From assembly GCF_030867145.1 (NCBI RefSeq), contig NC_134428.1:24903537-24967536 (forward strand): a DNA stretch of 64,000 bases. Direction: 5' to 3'. Under the pieces are notes generated by a model. The model was not told where the DNA came from. It did not search any database and saw only the letters and a list, made by a program, of their open reading frames with translations. Positions 24,301 through 35,952 of the stretch are shown one piece after another. This DNA comes from Opisthocomus hoazin. Lineage: Eukaryota; Chordata; Aves; Opisthocomiformes; Opisthocomidae. How positions within the stretch are numbered: the stretch's first letter is position 1; every line of letters begins with the position of its first letter. The position numbers and the translations under genes are program-made.

Positions 24301-25199
24301 TCCAGAGGAAGGTCAGACTCGGAGACTGAAGTCTGTGTTGTCAGTCCCTGTCCCTGACAGCTCTGTTGTGTTTGTTGCTCCCTCAGTGATTTGTTCTCCT
24401 TACCTTTAAAGCTGGGTATTGTCCGGCTGGATCTCTTGACTGAGCCGCTCTCAATGGGGAATTTTCTCTTCAGCTCTTTCTAAAAGCGAAGAGAAGGAGA
24501 GATTAAGTGATGCTTCGCAGCCCTGACACAAGGCTGGGCTCTCTCCCCCCTCCCCAGGACAGGAATCCTATTTTCAGAGAAATATTCACTTACATGGAAT
24601 TTCTTAAAGTCTTCAAATGTCCGATAGATGAGAATGTTGTTCTGATCTGACCAAGACACGAACATCATGTAGTTCTGGAGAAATAAAAGGGAAAAGAGAT
24701 GCATTTGTTAATCACCGTGTTCAATAATGGATGCTTTCAAGCCTTCAGCATTTGCCAGGACCTGCGGTTTAGTTCTGGCTTCAGGCTGCAAGACTGTCAC
24801 ATTAAAAAATGAAATTAAACATTAGACCTACAAAAGTGTTTCCTTAGTTTTAGGGCCCCAAATGGGTAATCGTTTTTAAAACCAGAAGAAATTTATGACA
24901 TAGTGAGCAGAAAGACAGCCGAATCCAAGATAACCATTCTCATATGATATTAAGACCATTAAAAAGCAAGTCCCAGGCAGCCCTGTCCTAGATCCCCAGG
25001 CTCTAATCCCAACGCTGCAGGGAGATGAGCAAACAGACCCCTTCAGGAGGAACTCAGAAAGCCCTCTGGTCTCCTGATTTGTAAATACTGAAGGAGAAAA
25101 AAAAAATACAACAACAAAACCCCATTAAAGTACCTTCTGCTTTCTGCATTGCATCAAGCCCACGGCCTTCACGCCCACTGGGTACCTGCCGCAGCTCAT
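21308..25199 (-). CDS. NOXO1: NADPH oxidase organizer 1
   Basis: Cytosolic scaffold that binds membrane phosphoinositides and p22phox and recruits NOXA1 to activate NOX1/NOX3. Coding exons (minus): 25199-25134, 24674-24594, 24479-24404, 23934-23754, 23508-23327, 23024-22911, 22629-22512 and 21962-21308, all GT-AG and in phase, giving 490 residues (human about 376). The start MSCGRYPVGVKAVGLMQ aligns with human MAGPRYPVSVQGAALVQ. The PX domain spans about residues 1-130 (YRTFEDFKKF). Tandem SH3 domains lie at about 158-217 ([20 protein letters not shown]) and 234-288 (GWWLIRYDGCTGYMPS). The extra length is a serine-rich stretch after the second SH3. The tail KVPARPSAHEILQKCSTVTK retains the proline-rich motif and the human-like CCTVTRRA segment. 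Confidence 0.95.
22042..22350 (-). mobile_element. CR1 LINE 3' fragment in the last NOXO1 intron
   Basis: On the minus strand it reads [40 protein letters not shown] and EIFQPRLAAVLCSLLWVTLL, the same 3' region as the copies at 9.1 and 19.4 kb, ending in CCATTCTGTGATT. It lies in the same orientation as NOXO1. Confidence 0.92.
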
Positions 25200-25460
25200 C
25201 TCCCCCACGCCCGCTCTCTCTCCGCAGGGCAGCTGGATGCTGAGCAGGGATGCGGCTCCGGGCACGGCTCCCCTGGTTAAATACGCTGGAGCGGGAGGCA
25301 GGCGTTCCCGCGCTTCCTTCTCCGCCCAGCAACGCTGCCAGAAATTCCGTAATTTGGCAAACTACCGCATGCCTTTTACCTGCCCCCCTGCGTTTAACAT
25401 GCAAATACGCCGGGTGCAGATGGCGGGGCCATAGTTCAGGGAGCTGGGGAGGAGAAGCAT

Positions 25461-25471
25461 CTTATCTTATC
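25461..25471 (+). promoter_or_regulatory. Overlapping double GATA motif upstream of NOXO1
   Basis: CTTATCTTATC (reverse GATAAGATAAG) gives two WGATAR sites 262 bp upstream of the NOXO1 ATG. Another GATA site (TTTATCATC) lies near 25528. Function is inferred only from position and consensus. Confidence 0.35.
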
Positions 25472-26159
25472 ACCGCCTTCCTCGAATATTGCCGGCGAGC
25501 GAGCCTGGCCCTGCAGCGGGGCCGGTTTATCATCGCTGGGTGTCGGGGAGGTCACTGGGGCAGCAGTTACGCTGCGAGCTGGAGTGAATTTCCAGGGCTG
25601 TGTTTATGGCTCTATTGCTCGGACGTGCTTGCCAGAGTCGCCTGCGGTCGGGCTGCGCTCACGCCAGCCCCAAAAACCGATGACGAGCACGGCTGGTTGT
25701 CATCGGGCACAACTGGAGGTGCGTGCTGGCTGTGGCAAACCTCCTCGCTGCGGAGACGCGTCCCTTCCCAGGGGTTTCTGGTAGCAGCGTCGATATTTGC
25801 GCGCTCTCAGAAGTCAGTGGGAGATGCTGCTGCCGGCGTCGCTGGGGCAAAGGGTGACCGAATGCAGCCCTGGGGTGTCACTGAAGCAGTCCCAAAGCTG
25901 CTCGGGTGCAAACACGCGGTGGAGGCTCGGCTCCGGGTGCCCCGAGCTCCGTCCTGCACCAAGCCAGCTGCCCGTGCCCACGCGGGGCGACCGGCAGCTC
26001 TCCCCCGGGACCGGCTCCCACTGCCTGGGGACGCTGCGGGGCCGGTAACGACAGCCCTGGAGAGCCCGTCCTGGCACTGAGCGGCTGCCATTAGCCTGCC
26101 TCGGGTTATGACTTGGCTGCTGGGCGGCCGGGTGATCAAACCGCCTTCTCCGGCCTGCC

Positions 26160-26225
26160 TCCCCCTCCTCTTTGATGAAGCTTAAGCTGAATCATTATCG
26201 TTATTGGAGCTGAAATTAAGAGGCT
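26160..26225. other. AT-rich motif block, possible enhancer-like element
   Basis: In a GC-rich setting this stretch has CTTTGATG (TCF/LEF-like, 26170-26177), GCTTAAGC, ATCATTATCGTTATTGG and GAAATTAAGAG. Dense homeodomain- and GATA-like words such as these are common in conserved non-coding elements. Conservation cannot be tested here. Confidence 0.25.
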
Positions 26226-29200
26226 CAGACCTGCCTTCCCTTTCATTTTCCAGCTACACCTGGTCTCTCCAAACCCTCAGCAACAGCTGCGGGTGATTTT
26301 TCATCTACCAAAAAAAAAAAACCCCTCCAGAATCTGAATAGGAAGCCAAACAGGATTCCTTCTGGATGGCCAGAAAACACGGTGCGTGGGGCCTTGGTTT
26401 GCATTTTCTGAGCGCAGGAGGCTGCTCCCGCACAGCGGCGTGGCAGCTTCTGGGGACAAAGGAAGTGTTTTCCTTGCAGTTCGATCTATTGCTGCTGGAG
26501 ATCTGTCCTCCGCTGGGAAGGGAAAGTTACACAGAGAGCAATCCCGTCCCGTGCGCAGGTTTGGTGGGAAAACCCCTGCGATGGCGTCCCCAGGGCACTT
26601 CCTTGCGCGGGAAGCCAGCCAGGAGCTGCGCTGCGGAGAGGCGATGCCCCGCAGCCCCGGGATCGCACCCTCCATCCCTCTGCTCACACAGCGCCCAGCA
26701 CAAGCTCGTGCTGTTAGACCTCCCCGGCTCAACAGGTAAGGTCTGTATGGAGAGAGAAGAAATCACTTCATCCAGCAAGTTTATTCTTTATGATTGGGCT
26801 TATCTAGCAGCTACCGGTCTCCGAGGCGGCAAAGCCCTTCGCCGGCTCCGTGTCGTCACACCCATGCTCACAGGCTGCTCCTTGGCAGCCAAGCCGGGGC
26901 CGAGCTCGCCTTCGCATGGCTCTCGGAAACAGCTGGAACCAAGACAAAGCACATTTGATTGGTTTCCTGTCTGAGAGCAAACACAGAACACAATGTATTT
27001 CCAAGAGCGTAAAGGTTTAAACATATTTACCCTCAACGGGAAAAGCCAAAGACAATTCTGACCGTAGAGGAGCTGCAATTTCTGTGCAGGGGAGATGGCC
27101 GGGGGGGCTCCGACAGCACGTTGCTCCATGTTGGCAGGTACTGGGTGTCGGTGAAAACAAAAGGAGAAGGAAACAGCCTTGGTTGTGCCCATTGCTGGTT
27201 CCAAAAGCTTTGTGCGTTTCCTCGTTTTCAGAGAATTCAGGCAGGAGGGGGACGTGGAAACCAGATGATCAAATGTCACAAGAGGAAGGTGAAAGAAACT
27301 ACGTGGAGGTTTGCGAGACACCTGAGGCTGAGGAGCCAGCCATGCAGCCTGGAGAGCTGATTTCCTGGGGGAGATGGGCTGGTGACACGGATCTCGGGTA
27401 AAGCAAAGTATGGGCAAAGCTACTCAAAACTCAGCGATCAGCTATTGAGAAAGTACACGGCTCAAGCAAGGGTCACCGCGATGCAGAACAGAGGTCCCGG
27501 GGGGGAGAACGGCCAGGCACCACTCGGAGATAGCAACACTGCTGGTGTCGCCCCGGAGAGCTCTGTTCAGGGCCCTGCGGTTGTTGTCATTGAGCATCCA
27601 GTATCGCTGGCTTGTTGTCGTCGAGTCTGATGTCAGGAAACTGTCCGCTCAAGAGATCGATCTCATGAGTCACGTCACGTCGGTCTGCAGTGACGCTATC
27701 TGTGAAACTGAAGGAAGGGCCATGCCGGTTTGCCTCTGGCTCAGCACGAGGGCTCCTCCACAGCGACACCGCGCCTCCTTCGCCAGTCCCCGACAGGTCA
27801 GGGCCGCTTCTCTCGGGAAGGACAGATAACTGGTTAGAAGAAGCCATTAATTCCTCCTCTTTGCTGGATACAGTTGAGCACACTTCCAAAAAAACCCCAA
27901 AACAAAACTATTTTACGAACATTACATCAAATTTACTTTGTCTTTTCTACTATGCCCATATCATCCTGCCATAAATTGGTACCTCCTCACGTGTAATTAT
28001 TAACCGAAGGGAGGAGTGGTCTACCTGGAAAAAGTAAAACCCATCAAGTTTTGTTGGGCGCTGCTATTTCATCACCAGTATTTATTTACACAGGTTTTAA
28101 GGACAGCAGTTACTTTTTTCTTCAGTCGTTTTACAAGGTACAAATGAGATCATAAATTAACAAATAATGTATGGGAGCGGACTGTCCAGCTTTGGCAAGA
28201 CCGAGGAAACCAGTTTTCCTCCACAATAACCCCCGTGGTTTTGCAGCCTGCTGCAAGAAAGCCCCGCACGCCTCGCAGAGGTGGAGCTCTGCCTCCTGCT
28301 CCTCCAGGAACATCAGCACTGCCCCAAACAGCAGCGCTGGGCCTGTGAAATCCCGTTTGCGCCCCAGACAGGGACGGGGACCCACGGCAGAGTCCCTGCC
28401 CCGAAGAGCCCGTGGTCTGAAGGACAGGGCAGGGCATCCAGCGGCTCCAGGGCTGCCCCCTCCGCGATTTCCATTACAGGACCAGCTTCCCTCCACCGAG
28501 TGTAAAATCTCCACGACAAATAAACACTGAGGGTCTGGTTTTCTTTTCATTTCAGTATGGATGGGGAATAACTTAATCCGGTGCGTTTAACCAGAGCAGA
28601 GCAGCCCAGGTGGGACAAGTGCCCGGCCTAGTCCTTCCCTGCCTCCGACGAGACCCAGAAGGAGAGTCTGGACGTGCGGACGCTCGGGGCAGCCAAAGGC
28701 AGCTCTTCAGCAGCTCCAGCACAGCCATTTCCTAAGTCTAACAAGCAATGGCTGTGTCACAAATGCACACACGTGAAAAAGAGAAGAAGCTGTGTTCTGA
28801 ACATCCTTTACCACGTACGGAAGCCCGGTCTGGGCTGGTTAGAGACCTGTGCATCTCATGGCTGCAGATGAGTGGGTCTCTAAATCAGGGATTTCTCTTT
28901 CTATGCCCAGAAGAGGAGGAACTGCTGGAGGTTGGACTCACTGACCTCTTGCAAACTCACCAGGAAAAGGCAAAGAGAGAAAAAGTCCTCAAACCACCCT
29001 TGAGATACTACAGCTGCAAGAAAGAGATATGGAAAAGAGCCGCGGGCGCAGCCAAGGGGGGCCCTCGCCTGGAATGACGCCAGCAGGAGAGCTTCATCTT
29101 TTCCCACCATCACCTTCAGGATCAAAACCTGCCCTCCACTGTTCTTGAAGGTCAGCTGTGATAACACATGACCTATCAGCACCTTTAATGAAAAGCCCAG

Positions 29201-32200
29201 CTGCTAAAAGCTGATTTTAAGAGTACAAAGAAGTTTTAGACTTCCAATAAATAGGAAACAGACTCTTATTAAGAAAAAAAAATCAGACACTGGAGTTGAC
29301 AAAAATATCCTTCACCTCATGAACAAAAGAAGCAGTTGAACTTTCATGCAGGTTGAGATGAGAGATTTTGCAATACCTAATCCAGAAGAAGGAATTTCAT
29401 TTCCTCCTAATTTCAGCAGCTGCTGCAGGCACCAAGGCATTTTCCAGTGGCCAGATGAATCCGATTCAGAAATACTCTGAGCACTTCTCCACCCCTGAAG
29501 CGGCTGCGTTGCAGGAGCTTCAGAAGATGCACGTCCATCCTCAGCGCAGGGGGGTCACTAACTCCTCAGAGGCAGATTTATTTCATGATGGAGAGTTATG
29601 GCTCGAGCGGGGAGAGCTGGCACTGCTTGTCCGACAGCGGGAGCTGGACGGTCGGTGTCTGCACCGGGGCTGTGCGCAGGATGAACGTGCAGTGTGTGCA
29701 CGGCACCAGGAACCCATTCTGCAATACCTGCAAGCCGAGTTTTCATTTGGATCACTGTGAATTGCTGCAGCTGGTGACACTTTTCTCCTGCTACAGAGAC
29801 CAAAGATCCATTAAGGCCGAGTGTGTTTCGCCGTTCTCCACCAGCTTGGGCTGGTAAGGCAGCGTCTGCTGGAGGGATGGAAAAGGCATTTTGCAGTGCT
29901 GCTTCGGTACAGTCCCCAGCAGCAAGGCCTCCTGCAGCGGCGCTGGGGAAAGAAACTGCTCGTTTTCTGCAAGCCCTGGATCTGCCTTTTCCACCAGGAA
30001 ACTGCAGCGACCGCTGTGGCGTGGCGAGCCAGCGTACAGAGTGGGGCTGGCTTCCGTGGGCCCTTTCGTTCTTCTCTCTGCTCAGCTTTCCTCTGCGCCC
30101 CTCCCACCTCAGCAGGAGTCCCACTCCTCTTCATCTGCAGTCTCCTGCGATGGACTCGTGCCTGGGGCATCCTTGGTTATTGCCCCCGTGCAGGAGACTG
30201 GGGCTCAGGGCACGGGGGTCCCGTCATCCCCCTGGTCACTGACAGCATGGCCGCAGCCAGACGGCTTCTATAAAACCACAGCATCCCTTCAAACTCCCTC
30301 AAACCGCGCACCGGCCGGCTGAGAGCGGTGAAGACAACGGAGCAAATTTTCGTTGAAATGCCCTTGGGATCCAGCCGCCCGGCCCGTGGAGAAAGCAGCC
30401 TTTCTCCAGAAGTTTGCTCATCACCCAGGGCACAATGGACAGCCCCCTGTTTATCAAGCACTTGTGGCAAGAATTTCATAGCTCCTCGTAAAAGTGGTGT
30501 TTTTCTAAAGGTTACGTAAAGGACAAAACCATGATTCAAGAAGAAAACTTCCAGGAAGGTTGAGAATGTAACTTCGGCCGCTGCAAGAGAAAGTTCCCCG
30601 CACCATTTCCTACAGCAAAAAAGAAAATATGGTGTTTGCCGAGTTGCGTTGCGTGCTACGAGGCCAAGGCAGCGTGTGCACGTGCTGGGACCCGGCTACG
30701 GGATGTGCGGGGAGACGGAGGCCGGGTTGAGTTTCCAAGGGGTTTGAAGCCTCGAGGAGGCTGCGCGCTCTGAAATTTGTCCGGGGAAAACCCAAGCCAC
30801 ACAACCTGTACAGCCAAGGGCAAGCGAAGCAAGCACCGGTGAACGTGTAGAAATACCGTTTTCACTTGGGCAAATTCTATTCTTACTTCATGCTAAATAC
30901 GGTAAAGTCTGACCAGAGACAAGACCGTTGTATTCCTCGCAGATTAGTCAGAGAAATGCTCATCCTGTTCTCACCCTTTCCTCATTCCCTGCTGCTAGTG
31001 ATAAGCAGAGTATGCAAAGTGCCTTATCTCTGCTGGGCTTTCCACCAGCGCTGGTAGCTCAAGTTAGAAGTTTACCTCTATTTCAGAGCGAAGACAAGGC
31101 CTTTGTGTTCCTTGCCCACTTCAGAAAACAGAGAAAGCCATATTTAATCTTCGTTCAAAAGCCTGGAGAGGAGAAGAGTAATGTGGAAGGAGAATCGTTA
31201 TTTCAATAATATTTCATTCTTAATGGTTTGACACATTCTCGTTACATTCTCTGTTATCGGAGAAAAATCTCTTCCTCCACAACTGCTTGAGACCTACTAC
31301 CGTCCACTTGCCTTGACCTACTGCTAGAAAAAGGAATCGCCCCAAAATCAGGGTGAGGAAAAAGACAGAAACCTCCAGGTGCACCTGCCCTGTACAGGAG
31401 AAGCGATTTTAAAATCACAGCTCTCATAACAACAGGGTCATTAACTTTTAGGAAACAAAAAATGGGCGTCTGTAATAAGGAAGGACCCTCAAAATCCACG
31501 TGGGAAACAGCATGCTACAACATTTTTTAATAAACTTCAAATAGCACCTTCTCACTAAAACAAAGGGTGCTCCCATGGTGCAGCCGGCTCTGCCGCAGCA
31601 ACAGCAGCCCCCGTCCACGCCGGAGCCCCCCCAAACTCTCCTGGCGTTCGCCGACGGCAGTCGGGCCGGTCTCCTTTCGCCAAGCCAAGGGGAACGGGAG
31701 CTCCTTGCTGGAGATTTTGTGCTTTGTTTTTCAAGGGCACATAAGGCAACCCCCACATTTGCTGTGTTGATGTCCAGAATGCAGCAATCGATTCTGATTC
31801 CACGGGTGCTCGGAGAGAGTCTGGGATGCAGGAGACAGGCTGGAGCACGACACAAGCGTTGGAGCAGTGGCTGTGCCAACCTGAGGAAAACAATTTGGTT
31901 TTCTCCCTACCCCTGCTATTGCAAATATAGACACCGCTACTTCTGAATTCTCATTTTAATCAGCAAGAGGATCCACATGCAAAACTGGCACAAATTTTGA
32001 AATTATTTACCGAAGCCTCTGGGTATCAACCCCCAGATCTGAGGAAGGCAGAGTCTTGGTATACTCTGTGCGAAGTCTTACACCTCGGACTGTTTTTGAG
32101 CAGAGTTTACCAGTTCTGGACAGATCTGAACTGATGTCCACGCCTCACCCACTCACGGGCAGCAAAGTGTGTCGGGACGGCAGCAGGCTCCTTCCTGATA

Positions 32201-35200
32201 ACTGGCAGATCAATTCACGCCTTGGGAAATTTTGCAGGTGATGTGTTTCTTGTATACAAACAAAACATTTCAATGTGATTCACTTACTTGGAAATAGATA
32301 TTATTTTTTTCTGCTGCTATTTCCTAGTTGAGAGTAATTTCACAAACAACTGCATGACTAATTCCTGCTGCTGGCTTTGTAACTGGTTGGACTTTAGGCT
32401 CACATCCTCACCTGCAAATACAAGTCAGCTTCCTGTTGGTGTATTTCCCTAGAGAGGGCAACAGGAATAGTTCAATGGGAACTATCTATAAAACCATCAC
32501 AAAAACCATGCTAAGAATCCTGAGAGGTATAGCGTAAAATTTTCCAAAGAACTTTAAATAAATTAATGAAAAGTCAGGGGTGTTAAGTTTCCCAAATGAA
32601 GCAGAAGGGCTCTGAGAATGTTACTCCTTGTTCTCTAGTCAAAATTTAACTTTTTATCGCAGTGATGGAGAGCAGTGCATGCCAACGGGCAGTCTGGCCT
32701 CGCGGGCCCGGCAGGCCATCGCATTCCCGTGCAATCCTGCTGCATCCTAGGAAGTGGGCTGTGTGGATAGCAGCACGAGTTTTGTCCTCTCTGTTAGTTA
32801 AGCCAGTTATCTTTGAAAATCAGCAGCCTTTCCATAGACGTAGTCATATCTGTACATAAATAGGCATCCTGCTGTAACCCAGGGTCAAACTGTTGGGGAA
32901 AGAGCAGCGAGAAGCCTCCTTGGGGTCTCCCCTGCTTGGGGTCTCCCCTTTTGCTCAGGAGCTGCGTTTTAACTCAGGCCTTCATCCTCGCCCAAAGCCC
33001 GCTGTGGCCGTGAATTTTGCCCATCCTGACTCTGCTTTCTGGCCGTGATGTCACGGGGCTCCAAGGGCCGGGGGGGTGTCCGGCCCCCTTCGTTCTGGAG
33101 ACCGAGCAGAGGGACGCGTATCTGGCCTCAGACACGGGTCATCTTCTTCTTCCTTCCCCATGCACCCACTGTCAGCTGCCAGTTCCCAAGCTCTTGCTTA
33201 GCAAGTGCCAGAGATAAGAGCAGAACATCAAACAGCAGTCTTCCTCTGAGAAGGGCAAACACACCCTTTTCGGTTTCTCCAGGGCAAGATTTACAAACGC
33301 TTCCTGGTAATCACTGTCATTGCCGCCCTGCACGTTCCCCTGTTCCAGCCACAGATCAAGCGGCTGCGAGGAAGAGGCACCTATTCAGCACGCTGCACTG
33401 GGCCCGGTTTCCTTCGGACAGAATTAATTAGGCTCCACGCTTGGATTCAGTCAGAGGCAGTAAAGTGGATTTCCTTGCTCTGATTTGGATCTGAGCATCT
33501 TTCAATTTTTTCCCTCGCCTGCTTTGAAATAAGATGATGCTGGCCGTGAGGGCAAACAGAGAAAACCAGGAGCACCTTTTGCTAAAGAGCCAGCTCTGCT
33601 CTTACAGCCGGCCAGAAAAGGGGCAGGGGGAGCAACACGGAGCACAAATCCCTCCGTAGGCAACCCCTTCTTTCCAGGTTATGAACTTTTTGCCTTTAAA
33701 TAAAAATCAAACTTGCTTTGATTTTAACTAACTCAATAAATGAAATCAGCAACAAGTAAGCAAACAGACTGCTAACAGCTGAACAAGAAGACTGCCTTGA
33801 CTTAGAAACATCTCCGCAGCTCATTGCTTGAAGGCTAAGCAATAAAGCACCGTAGGAAATTCCCCGAGTCTCTCTTCCAGATACCAGCATACCTTTTTTT
33901 CTGAATTAGAAAGAAAAATGAGGTCATCAACATCATTTAAATATTTATTGGCGGGTAAGGAAAACAGCATAAAGAATGTCTTTTCTCCTACTTGGTCTTT
34001 CCTTCATGTGTGAAATTTAGATATATAGCTGGCTATAACTTTAGACAAAGCCATTTCAGTAGTTCCTATCAGTTACTCAGGTCTCTTCTCCCTCTCTCAC
34101 GAATATCAGCAAATAAATGTTCCCATGAAATTGCAAATAAAAAAACCACGGAGCACTGGTAAACAGAAGACCCAAAGATGGAGATGCAGATTATCAGCTC
34201 GGAGCTATGCAGACCAGGAGACAGATCAGCCATTTCCACGTAAAGCACAGAGTTTTGAAATTGCCTTTTTCGAAGGCAAGCCTTTGACGCATTTCTCTAA
34301 AACGATGCACCACCTACTAAATATTTCACACCATGCTGCGTTAAATACATCAGCTGAAAATGAGGGGTATTTTTCCAGCAACTTTCATACAAATTGTGTC
34401 TTTGCAGAATTGGTGACGGAACAGCACTTAACGTCGGGAAAAGACTCAAGATGCATTTCTAATAGGCTGCAAAACAGCCTGGAAGGAATAGGACGTGGAG
34501 AAGTACAGCTATTTGTAGGGGCAGGAGCTGCTGAGGAGAAAGGTCCCAGGCCATGGCTGCCTGAAGGGCCAGGAAAAGGGCTGGTGTCACCGGAAGGGGA
34601 AGGGAAGGAAGGAGAGGAGTCAAAAACCTGCCCCAGGCAGCCAATATGAGATTTCTTAAGACGATATTTTGGCCCACCTCCATCTTGGCTATACATTTGT
34701 TTTGCATTAAACAAAATAATATTTTTCACTTGACCTGCAGGACACGAAGAGGTGAAAAGTGGAAGAAGGTACGAAATTCATGTTCTAGAGTGCATTGTCC
34801 ACAGTGGGAGACTTATCCTGTGGCCCCAAAACCTCTAATGGCACGACAGTGTCAAGCCAAAAAAAAGGAAAAGAGCAAATCGGTGCTGCCCTCTGACTTC
34901 CCATCCTCTGAGCCCCACCAAGAACTTCCCAAGGCTGCAGTGTCTCAGAGGCTGGCTGTGGGCTGCGCTTCAGGCGGTCAGACCAGCCAAAAGCTCTACC
35001 TGCACTGCTAGCAGGGTGCCAAGCCGCAGGTAATCAACCTTTCTACAGGGTGGGAGACCCCGCTCTGAAGCCAATGCCGTGCTGGACCATCGCCCATGTT
35101 CAAGTGGAGGTCTCTGTCCTTGCCAAGCCTGTGGCTCGCCAGGAACAAGAGGGAAGCTGCCGAAAGTCCACCGGAGAGCGAAGAGCTGGGGCAAGGCCCG

Positions 35201-35542
35201 GGCTCTCCTTCGCCTCCCGCAGCCCCAGCCGCCGGCGAGGGCTCCGCTCTTCGCCGTAGCTGCCCTTGTGCCACACGTGCAAACGCTCTCAGAAGGAGGT
35301 CGGTAAATCCTTCCTCAGTGTGGTTTTACAAACACATGACCGGCGTTAAAGCACATAAAATTCAATATGAGCGCGTTCTGCTGCAGGTGCACGAGTTGGA
35401 ACGGAGTTACCCGTTTGTTTGTTCTTTACATCACACTGCTGATCGTATCGCTGTGCTGGAGATAACGCTGAGGTGTCCTTCGCCACCGCCGGCATGTAAG
35501 AGAGCTGCCCCATGCCACGGGCTCTGCCACACACCGCACCTA

Positions 35543-35582
35543 AACACACACACATATATATATAAATTTATATATATATATG
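35543..35582. repeat. (AC)n(AT)n simple repeat upstream of GFER
   Basis: ACACACACATATATATATAA followed by TTTATATATATATAT, a dinucleotide microsatellite about 370 bp before the GFER ATG. Confidence 0.9.
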
Positions 35583-35839
35583 GATGGGACGTGGACAAGC
35601 GCTGGTGGGAGGCTCGTGCCACTGCACCGTGCGAAGCAAAACCCGCCCTGCTCTCCTCAAACAGACGATTTGAACCCAGAGCCGGCTGCTGGACTGGCAA
35701 AAACCCCTCAGAAACGCGCGCCTCGGCTTGTGGCGAGCGCCCGGGCCGAGCCCCCTCACCCGCACCCGGGAAAAGCCCTGGCCCTCGACTCCTGGAAGAG
35801 CCCCGGCCGGGGTACTGCGAGGCCCTCCCGCACCTCGCA

Positions 35840-35869
35840 GGGACCGGGACCGGGACCGGGACCGGGACC
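35840..35869 (+). repeat. (GGGACC)5 hexanucleotide repeat in the GFER promoter
   Basis: Five perfect GGGACC units, followed directly by GGCCCCGGCCCCGG-type sequence, 84 bp upstream of the GFER ATG. Confidence 0.9.
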
Positions 35870-35915
35870 AGGCCCCGGCCCCGGCTCCGGCCCTGAGGCA
35901 GACCGGGGACCCCTC

Positions 35916-35926
35916 AAAATGGCGGC
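35916..35926 (+). promoter_or_regulatory. YY1-type element at the GFER start region
   Basis: AAAATGGCGGC lies 27 bp before the ATG, and the start codon itself sits in a second copy (AATATGGCGGC). This is a common arrangement in nuclear genes for mitochondrial proteins. Confidence 0.5.
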
Positions 35927-35952
35927 CTCCCGTGGTGCACCGCGGCGCCAAT

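Larger units (their letters stand above)
25200..35839. other. Long intergenic region NOXO1/GFER without a recognisable gene
   Basis: About 10.7 kb. The left 1 kb is CpG-rich and is probably the shared or NOXO1 promoter. No exon series with known protein content, tRNA, snoRNA or CR1 copy was found. Open frames of up to about 190-200 codons (for example minus 29558-30124) look like GC-driven chance frames: they overlap on both strands and contain no known motif. Minor features are an AATAAATA on the minus strand near 28080-28090 and a two-copy 17-bp repeat near 32920-32950. Confidence 0.6.

Noticed and set aside
29368-30322. Overlapping plus and minus frames of 90-190 codons in the NOXO1/GFER gap
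   Set aside because: Both strands are open over the same bases, with no motifs, no consistent splice partners and no clear start context. Most likely chance.
35728-35952. In-frame upstream ATG that would add 75 residues to GFER
   Set aside because: The added sequence is low-complexity and GC-driven, includes the GGGACC array, and the start at 35953 aligns exactly with the human long-form N-terminus.
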